A stretch of DNA of 64,000 nucleotides, from contig OZ029921.1 in NCBI GenBank assembly GCA_964023275.1, positions 11,351,806 to 11,415,805 of the forward strand, given 5' to 3'. Within the stretch, counting starts at the first letter, position 1. Each line of letters opens with the position of its first letter. Positions 10,957 to 20,519 of this stretch are shown piece after piece. This DNA is from Norana najaformis (lineage: Eukaryota; Annelida; Clitellata; Crassiclitellata; Hormogastridae). The notes below the pieces were generated by a model that searched no databases, had not been told where the DNA came from, and saw only the letters and a list, made by a program, of their open reading frames with translations. Made by a program: the position numbers and the translations under genes.

Positions 10957-12210
10957 TTATGATCGTGATCGCGTTGAGCGTCGTCCAGGTTGTCGCCAGA
11001 CCCCAAAGACCAAAATATCGTCCGCTATACGCTCCACTCCCTTTAGTCCTCTGAGAGCGTCGTGCATTCTGGCCTTGAAGATTTCAGGTGCTGGACTCAG
11101 ACCGAATGGCAGGCGGCGCCATCGATACCGTGCAAACGGCGTCTCAAACATCGTCAACTTGCTTGACGCCTCATCGAGTTTCAACAACCAAAAACCGTTC
11201 TCAGCGTCTACGAGGCTGAAGACTTTGGCGTTCGTCAGCTTCGGCAGTACATCATCGATAGTGGGCATACGGTACTGGCTACGAAGCAGTGCTTTGTTCA
11301 ATAGCTTCGGGTCAATGCATATTCTGATCCGTCTATTTGGCTTTGTAACTACTAACAATGCTGAAATCCACGAAGACAGTCCGCTTACCGCTTCGATAAT
11401 TCCGTCCCGGCACATCTGCTGAAGCTCGCTCTCGACTTTGTCTTTAATCGGTATTAGGAGTCGTCTCAGTGAATCGACGTCCAAGTGAACTTCACAGGGC
11501 ATCGTTCCGATTCCTTCAAACAAGTCTCTGTACTGTCTCACCAATTCGTCGCGCGTGAATAGTGACGGGCTCGACTGAACTGCGCAGATATTTTCATTTA
11601 TAACTGACAGCAATTCAAATCGCAGGCAAATCTCTAGACCAAGGATCGGCTGCTTATGTTTCGTCGTGATATAAAACTCTAGTTCGAATTGGCGCAATGT
11701 CCTCGGATGCTGGACTAGGGCTGTGATCATACCCGATGTTTCTAGCTCCGTGTTGTCAAACATGCGCAGCCTGGATGTTGGGGGGCGAATTCGAGTGCCT
11801 GGACGGTCGATGGCATCTACCACAGATCTTGGTAGGAGGTTTACTGTCGAACCGCAGTCAAGTAAAAATCGCACTTGGTATCCATCGACGCTTAATTGCG
11901 AGTGGATGCGCTTAGGATCGGCGGTAGTCAGGGTAAACAGTTCCTCGTACTGCAGTTGACATACCCGGTCATTGCTCTTGTCTGCCTTCGTTTTGCAGAC
12001 CGCTTCAAAATGATGACGCTTCGTGCATCGTAGGCGGGACACGCGTCTCTTGACGGCTTGTGGACGCGACCACAGAACTTGTAACGTCTGTTGCTGCCAT
12101 CTTCTCGGTTGGAGTCGACATCGGTGGGGGTTCGGCGGCTGTCTCGCGCGAGACGGCGATCTTCGAGGCCACGAATGTGGGCGTGGGTTCATATCCCACT
12201 TCTGACACCA
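10957..12210 (-). pseudogene. gypsy zinc knuckle, protease and reverse transcriptase
   Basis: The reading frame starts almost at the primer site. Zinc-knuckle residues are split between two frames: FCGRVHKPS and ACPA in one, HHFEAVC in the other. This shows a frameshift and marks the only remains of gag. The aspartic protease motif is FLLDCGSTVNLLP (D125; Cys where Thr or Ser is usual). The reverse transcriptase shows ALLVVTKP, FSLVDAENGFW, RLPFGLSPAPEIF and the catalytic IADDILV (about residues 402-408). A frameshift near 10957 ends the frame before the RT connection. The usual several hundred residues of capsid are missing. Confidence 0.9.
12193..12210 (-). other. Primer binding site, tRNA-Leu type
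   Basis: Directly inside the right LTR, the plus strand reads ATCCCACTTCTGACACCA, the 3' end of a eukaryotic tRNA-Leu with CCA. The match extends weakly into the T-arm (GGTTCATATCCC upstream), which is longer than most primer sites. Confidence 0.85.
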
Positions 12211-12437
12211 TGTAAAGGTATCGACCTTCACGAACGCAACACCTTGACTGCGGTTATAATCATATATTATTATCTACACTAATAGGATCATTACAGAAGT
12301 GTGTGTTCTCTATCAGTAGTGTTCATGAGTCCGTGCTTTTCGTAACTGTCGCGCTGGGCGCGCTAAGTGTCTGTCAGTTCACGCACGCTGCAAACCCTAA
12401 CTGCTATTGGTCGGCGCCGTGAGCCAATCATGTCACA
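12211..12437 (-). repeat. 5' LTR of gypsy element
   Basis: The right copy of the 227 bp LTR has TG...CA ends, sits next to the primer binding site and is followed by the AAGGT target duplication. Confidence 0.93.
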
Positions 12438-12559
12438 AAGGTTAACAGTAGAAAAGACGGACGAGACCTGAAGGATTTGGTTCAGAAGAGGCAGTCAGAC
12501 GAATTCATCATCTCAGAACTCGCACTCAATGCAACGAGCAAGCGTATCCAGTCGTAAAT

Positions 12560-13300
12560 TAAGGTCTTCATCGACAAAAATAAAATGAAGAAGAAGGCGC
12601 CTACAGCCGAAATCAAAGAAGGAGAGAAGGCGATGCCTGTAACCAAGATTAAAGTAGCGGAGAGAGCCTGGAGCTGGTCGACGAGACACAGCTGACGGGT
12701 CCCAATGGGTCCTCGAGGTCATGGAGCCGCAACGCCTGACGTAGGTGAGCCGGCGAGTCAAGGTCGAGGAGACGCCAAAGTTCGAAATAACGAATAGAGC
12801 ACCGACGACGATGATGTCTGGTTAAGGTTGAATCAACCCCAAAAAACGCATTTTCACTGTTCAGCTGTATACGCCATATTCTGGCCTCCATTGTAAAGTT
12901 ATCTGTCCTCAAATCTCTTACCCCTTTTCATAAATACATACATAGGCCTACTTCAAATACATAGGCCTACTGCAATGACCCACAGGCTAATAGTTATAAA
13001 CGCCCTTTTAGACGCAGTACCCCATCCCATTCTGTCATTATAACGCATTGCTGCTGCTTACTGCAATATGCGCCAAGTTCTGGCCTCCATTGTAAAATGA
13101 TCTGTACTCCTTCCGTTATTCGCGCTTGACTACGCTGACAACCCCAGAGTCTACTCACGTATCCTTGTTAACGGACAAAGCTTCCCGTTACAGTCTTATT
13201 AGACTGTGATTCCTCTGTCAACGTCTTACCGATAGCGATCTATACCAAAATCACCACTAATACCCTTTGCCCGTCTAGAGTAATATTACGCATGTTTGAC
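12560..13300. other. Unassigned sequence with an imperfect short repeat
   Basis: No gene is recognised. A block containing TTCTGGCCTCCATTGTAAA occurs near 12870-12906 and again near 13068-13107, about 200 bp apart, with moderate similarity on both sides. The significance is unknown. Confidence 0.4.
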
Positions 13301-13309
13301 CGACAGGAT

Positions 13310-15425
13310 CATAAAAGCCTCAGAGTGTTCACTGCCACAGTGAAACACCCCCCACTCACACGGAATTCGATGTAGATTTCTGTGTTACACAGCGCGACAA
13401 CCCTATCCTCGGCATCGACGCCTGCCGCCGTCTGGATCTGTTGTGCGCATAGTCGAAGAAAACATATGCGAGATACGGGAAGCCAGCTCATCGGTGCCCC
13501 GTTGCGCGCAGGTATCATCTCGTACTGCAGAAGCTGAGATATTTGATCGTTCAATGGATTTGTTCAATGGATCAATGGGCATGCTAAAAGGGGATATAAG
13601 ATTAGAAGTGGATACCCTCATCCTTCCAGTACGGATGCCCCTGAGACGCCTTCCAGTAGCTGTACGCGTTAAGGTTGATATAGCATTACAACAAATGGCA
13701 GCGGACATCATACCACTAGTAACGGAGCCCACCCCGTGTGTGTCCGCCTTGTTGGTCGTGACAAAACCGGTTGGTGGTCTACGAATCGATCCAAAACCAT
13801 TGAATAAAGCTCTTAAAATGTGTATATGCTTCAAGCCAACAATTGACGACATCCTTCCCAAGCTGGTGAGAGTAAAGTTTTTTTAGCACGGTTGACATAA
13901 AGCACGCCTTTTGGCACCTGAAACTTCACGATGCCTCAAGTCGTCTAACCAGTTCGATACCCCATTCGGAAGATACCGATGGCTGTAGCTACCATTTGGA
14001 ATCAGTCCCGCTCCAGAAACATGGCAATCCATGGTCCATGCTGCAATTTCTGGACTAAAAGGCATTCACTGCATTGCTGACGACATTTTAGTCACTGTTT
14101 CCGGGGACACCACACCAACAGCGAACGCAACCACGACGCAAACCTGATCGCACTCCTCGACCGCTGCCGAAAGAAGGGACTGAAAGTGAACAAACAGAAG
14201 TTTCTACTATATCGTTCTGCTCTCACTTTTATGGGGCATGAATGGACGAACGCAGGTCTACGGCCCGACCCAATGAAAGTTACCGCCATACAACAATTGC
14301 CGTGTCCGGACGACAAAACAGCCCAGCATGGCGCATTAGGAATGGCCACGTACCTAGGGAATTTCTGCCCGCATTTAATTGAAGCCACAGTTCCATTAAG
14401 GGAATTACTTTGGATGGAAAATTAATTAAAAGTTGACAAACAGCACGTCGGTATTTGATCAGTCGAAAGCAGTGCTCGCATCAACCCCAATACTTCGCTA
14501 TTTTGCTCTAAACCAGCCTCTCATTATTCACGCGGTGCTTCACAGGTTGTATTCGGTGCTGTATTACAACAGCAAGGACAGATTGTAGAGTATGCATCAT
14601 GCCTTGCTGTACCCATGTATAGGGCGTGGCTTATATGTCCATCGGTATTGTCAGTGTCCTTATTGGCGACCTTATTATCGAGTACGAAAACAGAACAGGA
14701 TTTTGCGCAAATCGAAGAAGCCCGATTAGCCATTGTATCCGTTTTAGAACGCTTTGATACATGTGTTTACGCTTAACGTATGAAAATTGAGATCGATCTT
14801 AAACCCTGATGGCAGTAAGCAAGAAAGCCTTGGCCTTACGCCCCGAATCGTCAATTTCGCCGCGGTACCCACAGTCAAACGGCAGGATCGAGAAAGCTGT
14901 AAAGACTGCTAAGGAATCATGACTATAGCAAGGGAGGGGAATTCGAACCCATTCCTGGCAATATTAGAATGGATGAATACACCTTTGTAGCAGTTGACTG
15001 TCGCCAGCCGAAATAATGTTCAGCCCACGACTAAGAAAACGCCTGTCTGTTTCAAACAGTCTACTTTTGACAGTCATTCAAAAGCCACTGGGATCGCCCT
15101 ATGAGATCCACTATTACGATAGAAGCGCAAAAGCGAGCTCAACATTACCAGTCGGACAGACGGTCAGAGTGAGATACGACTAACGTCCAGAATGGCACAC
15201 GGACCAATAACAGCAGTCCTCCCCACAGATCATAAGCTGTTCGTTTTGAGGATGGAACTATTCGCAGGCGAACTGCGCAACATAAAACTCAGCTCAGAGC
15301 CCCCATCGCTGTGAACGGCAGCGAGAGCCCGACAGATTGCAAGATCCAACCGGCGAACCCCACATACGATAGTCCGATAGTCTCTCCACCTCCACTACTC
15401 GCACTGAGCCACTGCAAAGAAAAGC
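13310..15425 (+). pseudogene. Second Ty3/gypsy pol, heavily decayed
   Basis: The plus strand shows protease-to-RT order: NPILGIDACRRLDLLC (13400-13440), an open frame 13443-13886 with CVSALLVVTKPVGGLRIDPK and PTIDDILPKL, then RT pieces across frames (FGRYRWL, LPFGISPAPE, CIADDILV about 14070-14095), the RT connection (MGHEWTNAGLRPDPMK, MATYLGNFCPH) and RNase H (about 14460-14770). Most of the integrase core is deleted; sequence resumes at SPRYPQSNG (about 14860) and ends with an integrase C-terminal segment (LPVGQTVRVRYD, about 15150). The motifs resemble the first gypsy element but the copy is much more damaged. No 5' LTR is visible. Confidence 0.8.
14590..14680. repeat. Inverted LTR fragment inside RNase H
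   Basis: About 80-90 bp interrupt the RNase H sequence between its VEYAS and KTEQDFAQIEEA blocks. Part of it (TGCATCATGCC...TGCTGTACCCATG and TAGGGCGTGGCTTATA) is the reverse complement of 15466-15522, next to the probable 3' LTR of the same element. Confidence 0.6.
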
Positions 15426-15459
15426 CCAATAGGACTCCGTAAATTTAGACTAATTTTAT

Positions 15460-15690
15460 AAGCCACGCCCTAACTGTATTTCTCTATTTCATGGGTACAG
15501 CAGGCATGATGCAAGGCCAACAATCTGATATACTACATGTAGCATAATACGCACGTGTTCTCGTATCTCTATCTTGCATCCCGTCGTGTAGACACTGACT
15601 TTCAATAAAAAGTCGTAATTCTGCAACACAAACGTTATCTTGTTAATTGTCCGAAATTCGGGTAGCACTTAGGAAATCCATTTCGGGGAT
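15460..15690 (+). repeat. Probable 3' LTR of second gypsy element
   Basis: Non-coding sequence directly after the pol remains, with an AATAAAAAG polyadenylation-type signal near 15605. Its first part is repeated in inverted orientation at 14590-14640. The exact ends are not determined. Confidence 0.4.
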
Positions 15691-15840
15691 CCGATCGAAA
15701 TTCGTTTTTGGGGATTCGCTACGCACCCATCACAAGATACAGTGCTAGCAGTATAACAAAACCAAAACATGCAATTTTATTTATTTTAGTTTCTACACTG
15801 TTTGGCTTAAAACTTTCTTAGTAATCTTTCTTTCTTTTGC

Positions 15841-16500
15841 CTTTTGACGTGTGGCAATGATTGATCACCCTTTGCTCTTGCCACACGGCCTTGGACCTAT
15901 TAGCTTCATGGGGTGGTCTCTGGTAACAACTCGGTCCCAAGCTTCTATTACCAACTCAATCAGCTTTTTGTTTCATAGACGATGCTGGGATATTTCTACA
16001 GCTATTTTATGCCACAAGTTTTCAGTCGGATTCAGGTCTGGAGATTGTGACGACCCTGTTCCTTTCCTTCAAATCGACGACCAGTTTTGCACGACGGCAT
16101 CACAATACAGCTGGTTTGCAGATGGAATCATGCACTTTCTTCAGAATATTTCATTGTGTTTACCATGCCCTCGACGACATTGTAGGCGCCCAACTCGCTG
16201 GCGATCATGCACCCCAACCATGATCTACAGCGGATGATAGACGGTCTTATTCACGCGCTCAGGTTTGTACTCTTCAACCCGAAATCGTCAAACTTAAGTA
16301 TGCGCTTGATCTCCAAAGAGGCAGAAAGTACTTTCATCGCTGAAAAGCACCTTTTCTCAAATCTCCAGTCTGAGTGTTTTTTGCGCACACGACTCTGCAC
16401 TTCCTCTGCGCATCTGTCAGCAGTGATTTCTTCCTCGCTTTACACCCCCGAAAAAATCACAGGCACATTCAACGCATTCTTGACAATGCAACAATAACGC
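15841..16500 (-). pseudogene. Tc1/mariner-like transposase, decayed
   Basis: Reading the minus strand across frames gives the C-terminal half of a Tc1-type DDE transposase: a Trp/Gly-rich W-GCMIA-like block near 16200, VEGMVNTMKYSEE (about 16150), then SPDLNPTENLWHKI (about 16030), which holds the third catalytic region, and ELVIEAWDRV plus MKLIGPRP-like residues (15890-15950). Several frameshifts and stops are present. No terminal inverted repeats were found. Confidence 0.75.
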
Positions 16501-16549
16501 CAAACTTACCACAACACTGCCTTAAGAGCTGACTTGATTGAGCTGTGCA

Positions 16550-16765
16550 TTATACTCGCTCTGTTCTGTTATTTTTTTTCTCAACTTAAGACTTCTCATT
16601 TTGAAGTTGGCTTATTTGCCATAGGCTGCCTCCTTGTTTTAGTGGATAGGTATTCTGGATATTTACCTCAGAGTGGCTCGAATTTGGTGCGCCATCGGTT
16701 GATGCCTTGTGCATCAGACACCAGCACTATAGAAATTTCTAATTAATAATAATAATAACTCATGT
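16550..16765 (+). mobile_element. L2/CR1-like LINE 3' tail
   Basis: The sequence from TTTGAAGTTGGCTTATTTGCC to a TAATAATAATAATAA run is clearly related to 62550-62725, the 3' untranslated end of the same LINE family, including the shared CCATAGGCTGCCTC and GGTGC(G/A)CCATCG words. It is 5'-truncated. Confidence 0.65.
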
Positions 16766-17267
16766 AACAGTTTGTTACGTTCCACAGTGAAAATCACAAC
16801 AGAAAAGTCATAAAAATAAACGAGTGCTGAAGTGGAGACTCTGGAAGCAGTCACACAACACTGCTTCAAAAGCATTTGTATTACATTCACAGACTCATAT
16901 TTTCTTCATCTAACAAAGACTGTCTTGTTGACACCATTCCTACATCTTCTCTGGAAGAATGATTTGATGTCCCGGAACCAATCATTGCATCAATTATAAA
17001 TTTCATTGCTTTTGCTCATGCCATACTTCATCCTCTGCTAAAGAAACCTTCTCTCGATCCAGGTGACCTGTCTAATTACAGACCCATCTTAACTTAATTT
17101 TTTTAAAAGAAAATTCTTGAATGGTTAGTCATGACTCGTACGCTAATTCACCAAACTCCCAAACCTCTAATCTCTCTTTCATCCTGCATACTGCAAGTTG
17201 CATTCAACAGAATCCACCCTTCTTGCTGCTCATAACAATATCATTTGCTAATTGGATAAAGTTCAGC

Positions 17268-17785
17268 ACTTGGTACAGAGCTTCCAAATAGCCTCTGATC
17301 TCCACGTATGGGACGACATGTGCGGAGGCTGGACTCCGTCAAATGTTCAAGGGTGCGATTAGAAATTGCTCCAGGGATAAAGGAGTCTGCAATATGCGCC
17401 TGAATCTTTTGACTCCCAAGGCCTTGGGACTGGCTCTGCTGAAAAGGAACTCCACCAGCCTGAAGCGAGTTGAAGGCGCCAAGATTCTGACTGATGTTCT
17501 GATAATGTTCAGGGTTGAGGCCAATCAGAAACGACAGATCCAAAGATGGAGGCTGCGGAGTAGCCAATCCAGTGTGGGGAAGACCTCCTTGTGAGGTATC
17601 ACAGCCATTTGTATGTTGTTGCTTCCATTCAAGGTGTTGTCAAGTAAAGTGTTGATCTTGTTAAAAATGTAAAAATTGCTGTTGCTCGACGTCACAACGT
17701 CTACGTTCTCGTCATCAGCATACGGAGTTGGAGTGGTCACGAGCGGCATCTTTATCCTTTCGCCCAGTCTCGGTACCTGTTTCTC
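17268..17785 (-). other. Unrecognised insert with a long minus-strand frame
   Basis: This segment interrupts LINE copy 1. On the minus strand one frame is open for over 100 codons, with DTSQGGLPHTGLATPQPP, SLDLSFLIGLNPEHYQNI and QSQSQGLGSQKIQAHIADSF, a Gln/Ser-rich protein-like sequence. A second frame upstream holds RLGERIKMPLVTTPTPYADD and NFYIFNKINTLLDN. I cannot assign either to a family. It may be a processed pseudogene fragment or part of an unknown transposon. Confidence 0.4.
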
Positions 17786-18025
17786 CTTGATTTGTTTGTT
17801 GCCACTGATGTTATGGACCATTCTATGTATTTGCATCATTGCCAGCACTGGTTTGGTGCTTCTGGTGCCACTCTGCATTGGTTTGCTACTTATCTCAGCC
17901 CACGCTCTCAAGAAAACAAGTTTGAATGGACATTATTTTTCTAGTGCTTTGTTGACATGTGATGTTCTACAGTGCTCTGTACTTGGTCCTCTTCTGTTTA
18001 CATTACAAACCACGCCTCTAAATAC

Positions 18026-18333
18026 TGTCAAAAAATTTGTAACTGATTGTGTCTTGCGTTCTCTGAGTTCTCTGGACGGCGAACGGGTTGTGACGCCTAT
18101 GACTGCGTTGCCAGAGACGCTCTATATATCCTGAGGAACGACGAACGGGAAGAATTATATATGTGTATACTTATATATCTGTAGATCGCCGAACGGTCTT
18201 CACCCATGGCATCATCCTACAGACGATCTTCGCGCGGAGCGCCACCTATCGGCGCCTTTGCCGAACACGGTTGCAGTTGGTGTTCCGTTAAGTCCTGAGC
18301 CGAACACCCCCTCTCAGACGAACTATCGCGACA
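18026..18333 (-). mobile_element. Solo LTR inserted in LINE copy 1
   Basis: A 308 bp non-coding block with TG...CA ends (TGTCAAAA... to ...CGCGACA) is flanked by ATAC on both sides (18022-18025 and 18334-18337), or AATAC if the last A is counted as target. The LINE reads on across it (compare the intact junction near 22478-22490). A TATATA box is present on the minus strand near 18122-18129, so the minus strand is the likely LTR orientation. No internal coding region remains. Confidence 0.75.
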
Positions 18334-18650
18334 ATACACTGCTGGACAATCATTCGCTAGGATATAATTTCTATGTGGATGATACCCCAATCTACATTTC
18401 ATTTTACACTTTTTTATAACCTGTCTGTGAAGCTGTTGTCTGATGCCTTTGAAGAGCTGCAGTCATGGATGGCGGCTAAGAAACTCCTCCTTAACCCATG
18501 GAAGACTGAATTTCTACTACTGGGCACTCCACAGCAACTTAAGAAGTTTTAATAGCTTAAATTCTGAAAGACTCATTTGTTGCGTTGACTGATGCTGCTT
18601 CTCATGACTTGGGCATTGTTTTTGATTCGTTGTTTGTCTCTCATGAGCTA

Positions 18651-19688
18651 GTAGCGATTCCCTTTTATTCACATTAAATTGTTTATATTCGCGTTGATTA
18701 TATTAGTTATAAGTGGCTATGTTTAGATTCGTTTAGATTAGTTTAGATTCGTGTTAAATGTATCAGCATATTAGATATATAATGTATAGGTTGGCCAGTT
18801 TGATTAAAATGTTATTTAAGCACGACCAACGTTGCTAAGCAATAATAATTAAAGTGGGGTTCTGACCGCAAAGGCAATCAGTGAACATTTTAATTAAACG
18901 GTTGTATACGGTCGTGTTCTTCACAAAACGATATCCGCTGAAAAAACGCTGCATCCGGAAACGTTGAACTTAGTTAAGCTGAAGTCGTCGATGCAGTTAG
19001 ACGTCTATTCGTGGAACACTTCGCTTACTTCGGATCTTTAGTTGAAAACTGTGAGATAGGCAGTTGTAATTCACACGGAACGATTCTTTAAGACTGGAGT
19101 CAAAGAGGAACTGCGAAAGAAATCTTCGTTGACGAACTGTGGTCGCGGAAAACGAGTTTATAACTTCAGAGACTGTTGTGGGCTCTGTAAGTTACGGATT
19201 TCTTCGAGCACAGTGTTGCAACGCGGCAGTTGACTCTAGTCGGCTCCATAGTTGACTTTTTGTTCAACGAAACTGTGGAAAAGTAGTCATAGAAACGAGA
19301 GAAATCAGCGAAACCAGTTTGACAAGAATTCCGTAACTGCGGACGTCTTAAACGGACGTCATCTTAAGGATAGCGCGATGAGAAGTGCACCACAGGCATG
19401 TCATCTACGATCAACAGCGTAATGTATGAAAGAACCAGAAACTCGGCTGCCTACGAGGGAGCGTAAATAGCATTAGTAATTCGTATGGTAATAGGCCTAA
19501 TCAATGCTGGCCTAGGTAAGGTTAGACAGGCTTAAGTGATTGACAGTGTAACTTGCATGTATATAAACTGCTACAGACGTTAAACTTGTAAACTGAAAAA
19601 GCTAATTGGAAATGTTGCCTAACAAAGAAATACACGCATTCATCAACCTGACCACCTGGTGAAACATACTGTCTCGATTAGTAGTTTA
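18651..19688. repeat. Non-coding repeat A inside LINE copy 1
   Basis: About 1 kb without any useful open frame, replacing the part of LINE copy 1 between its LGIVFDS block and C-terminal block. It shares its style (TCGAA/CGAAC-rich, A/T-rich ends) and some words, e.g. TTTTGTTCAACGAAACTGTGG, with the repeats at 23790 and 44640. TAGTAG occurs at both edges (about 18649 and 19680) and may be a target duplication. Membership in the same family is tentative. Confidence 0.45.
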
Positions 19689-20519
19689 TTGCTTGACTCA
19701 AAAATATTAGCATATAACTCCTGTACTTAAATCTTTGCGTGGCTTCTTGTTCAGCAAAGAATTTGTTTCAAATTGGGACTCAGTTTATAAAACATTGAAT
19801 TATAGCCAACCATATACTTCAAATCAATCCTTATTCCCCAGACTTACCATTATTCTGCAAGGTCATCTGATAGTCTTTCTCTGTGTACAGGCTTATTAAA
19901 ACAAAAATAGCAATCCTTTCGGGCTACCAACGGTTGTACCATTTGAAATCTCTACCTTTGTGCCAGATTGTAACTTAGAGGGCATGGCCTCTTTAAATTA
20001 TAAGTCATTGGGGAAGGGTACTTTTAAATGACTACAAGTTTCTGTCATCTATCCCAAGTCTTACCTGAACAATATCAAATAATGAATATAGTCTTTAAGT
20101 TTGCTAAAACTATGTAGGTTTGAGATAAGTACCACTTTTCAATTTCTCTTGTTTATATTTTGAAAAAAATTGTCTTTTATCGAACACACTGTATTATCCC
20201 TCGATGTAGTTTACGCTGTTCTCGGATGATGTTAGCTTCGTTCCCTCCAGTTCTCTATAAATGTCTCGGTATATCTCCACTCTAACCCGACTGGCACACT
20301 TTAGACACATGTGCTTATGATCCGTTGAAGAATCTTCTCTTTTCTTCTCTATTTTAGGTTACGTCTCCACACTTGTTGCATGGTTTAAGCTGTTTTGGTT
20401 TTTTGTGACTTCAATTCTGTCTCATATTATGGGTGCCTCATTACGCTGCTCGCTTTGGTATTGTATTTTGTTCATCCTGGCCAAATCGGGTTGAAGACAA
20501 GTCTGTCACTTTGACACAT

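Larger units (their letters stand above)
8446..12437 (-). mobile_element. Ty3/gypsy LTR retrotransposon, complete ends
   Basis: The element is 3,992 bp with two 227 bp LTRs, AAGGT target duplications (8441-8445 and 12438-12442), a tRNA-Leu primer binding site next to the right LTR and a polypurine tract next to the left LTR. It reads on the minus strand: remnant gag zinc knuckle, protease, reverse transcriptase, RNase H, integrase. The LTRs differ at about ten positions by my count (roughly 95-96% identity). Pol has several frameshifts and stops, and most of gag is absent, so the copy is a dead deletion derivative. Integrase motifs place it near the Mag/SURL-type gypsy elements. Confidence 0.93.
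8396..12557 (+). pseudogene. Unrecognised reading frame split by a gypsy element
   Basis: An open frame begins at the ATG at 8396 (MEEEAIDFIHDEALAK) and is cut at 8445 by the gypsy element. Removing the element and one copy of the AAGGT target duplication continues it in frame from 12443 (NSRKDGRDLKDLVQKRQ...) to a TAA at 12555-12557. The product is charged and helix-like; I do not recognise the family. The frame could extend upstream (a possible acceptor-like pyrimidine stretch ends in AG near 8380), and open sequence resumes past the stop (MKKKAPTAEIK at about 12584). It may be a host exon or part of an older transposon. Confidence 0.45.
16880..19985 (+). pseudogene. L2/CR1-like LINE copy 1, broken by three insertions
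   Basis: LINE polymerase blocks appear in order but are separated by inserted DNA. At 17030-17260: LKKPSLDPGDLSNYRPI and HPSLLAAHNN-like residues. At 17785-18025: DLF-A-D--DHS, QHWFGASGATLHWFATYLSPRS and a CSVLGPLLFT box. At 18338-18650: a YVDDTPIYISF-like catalytic region, then a LGIVFDSLFVSHE block. At 19690-19985: a C-terminal SKEFVSNWDS block ('ERI-FKLG'), YKTLNYSQPYTSN and FPRLTIIL. Stops and shifts are frequent. The intervening stretches are described separately. Confidence 0.7.

Noticed and set aside
9097..12282. Plus-strand frames of 60-115 codons within the gypsy element
   Set aside because: They are antisense shadows of pol, which is clearly read on the minus strand.
15851..16497. 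Plus-strand frames of 128 and 96 codons
   Set aside because: They are the antisense of a Tc1/mariner transposase relic.
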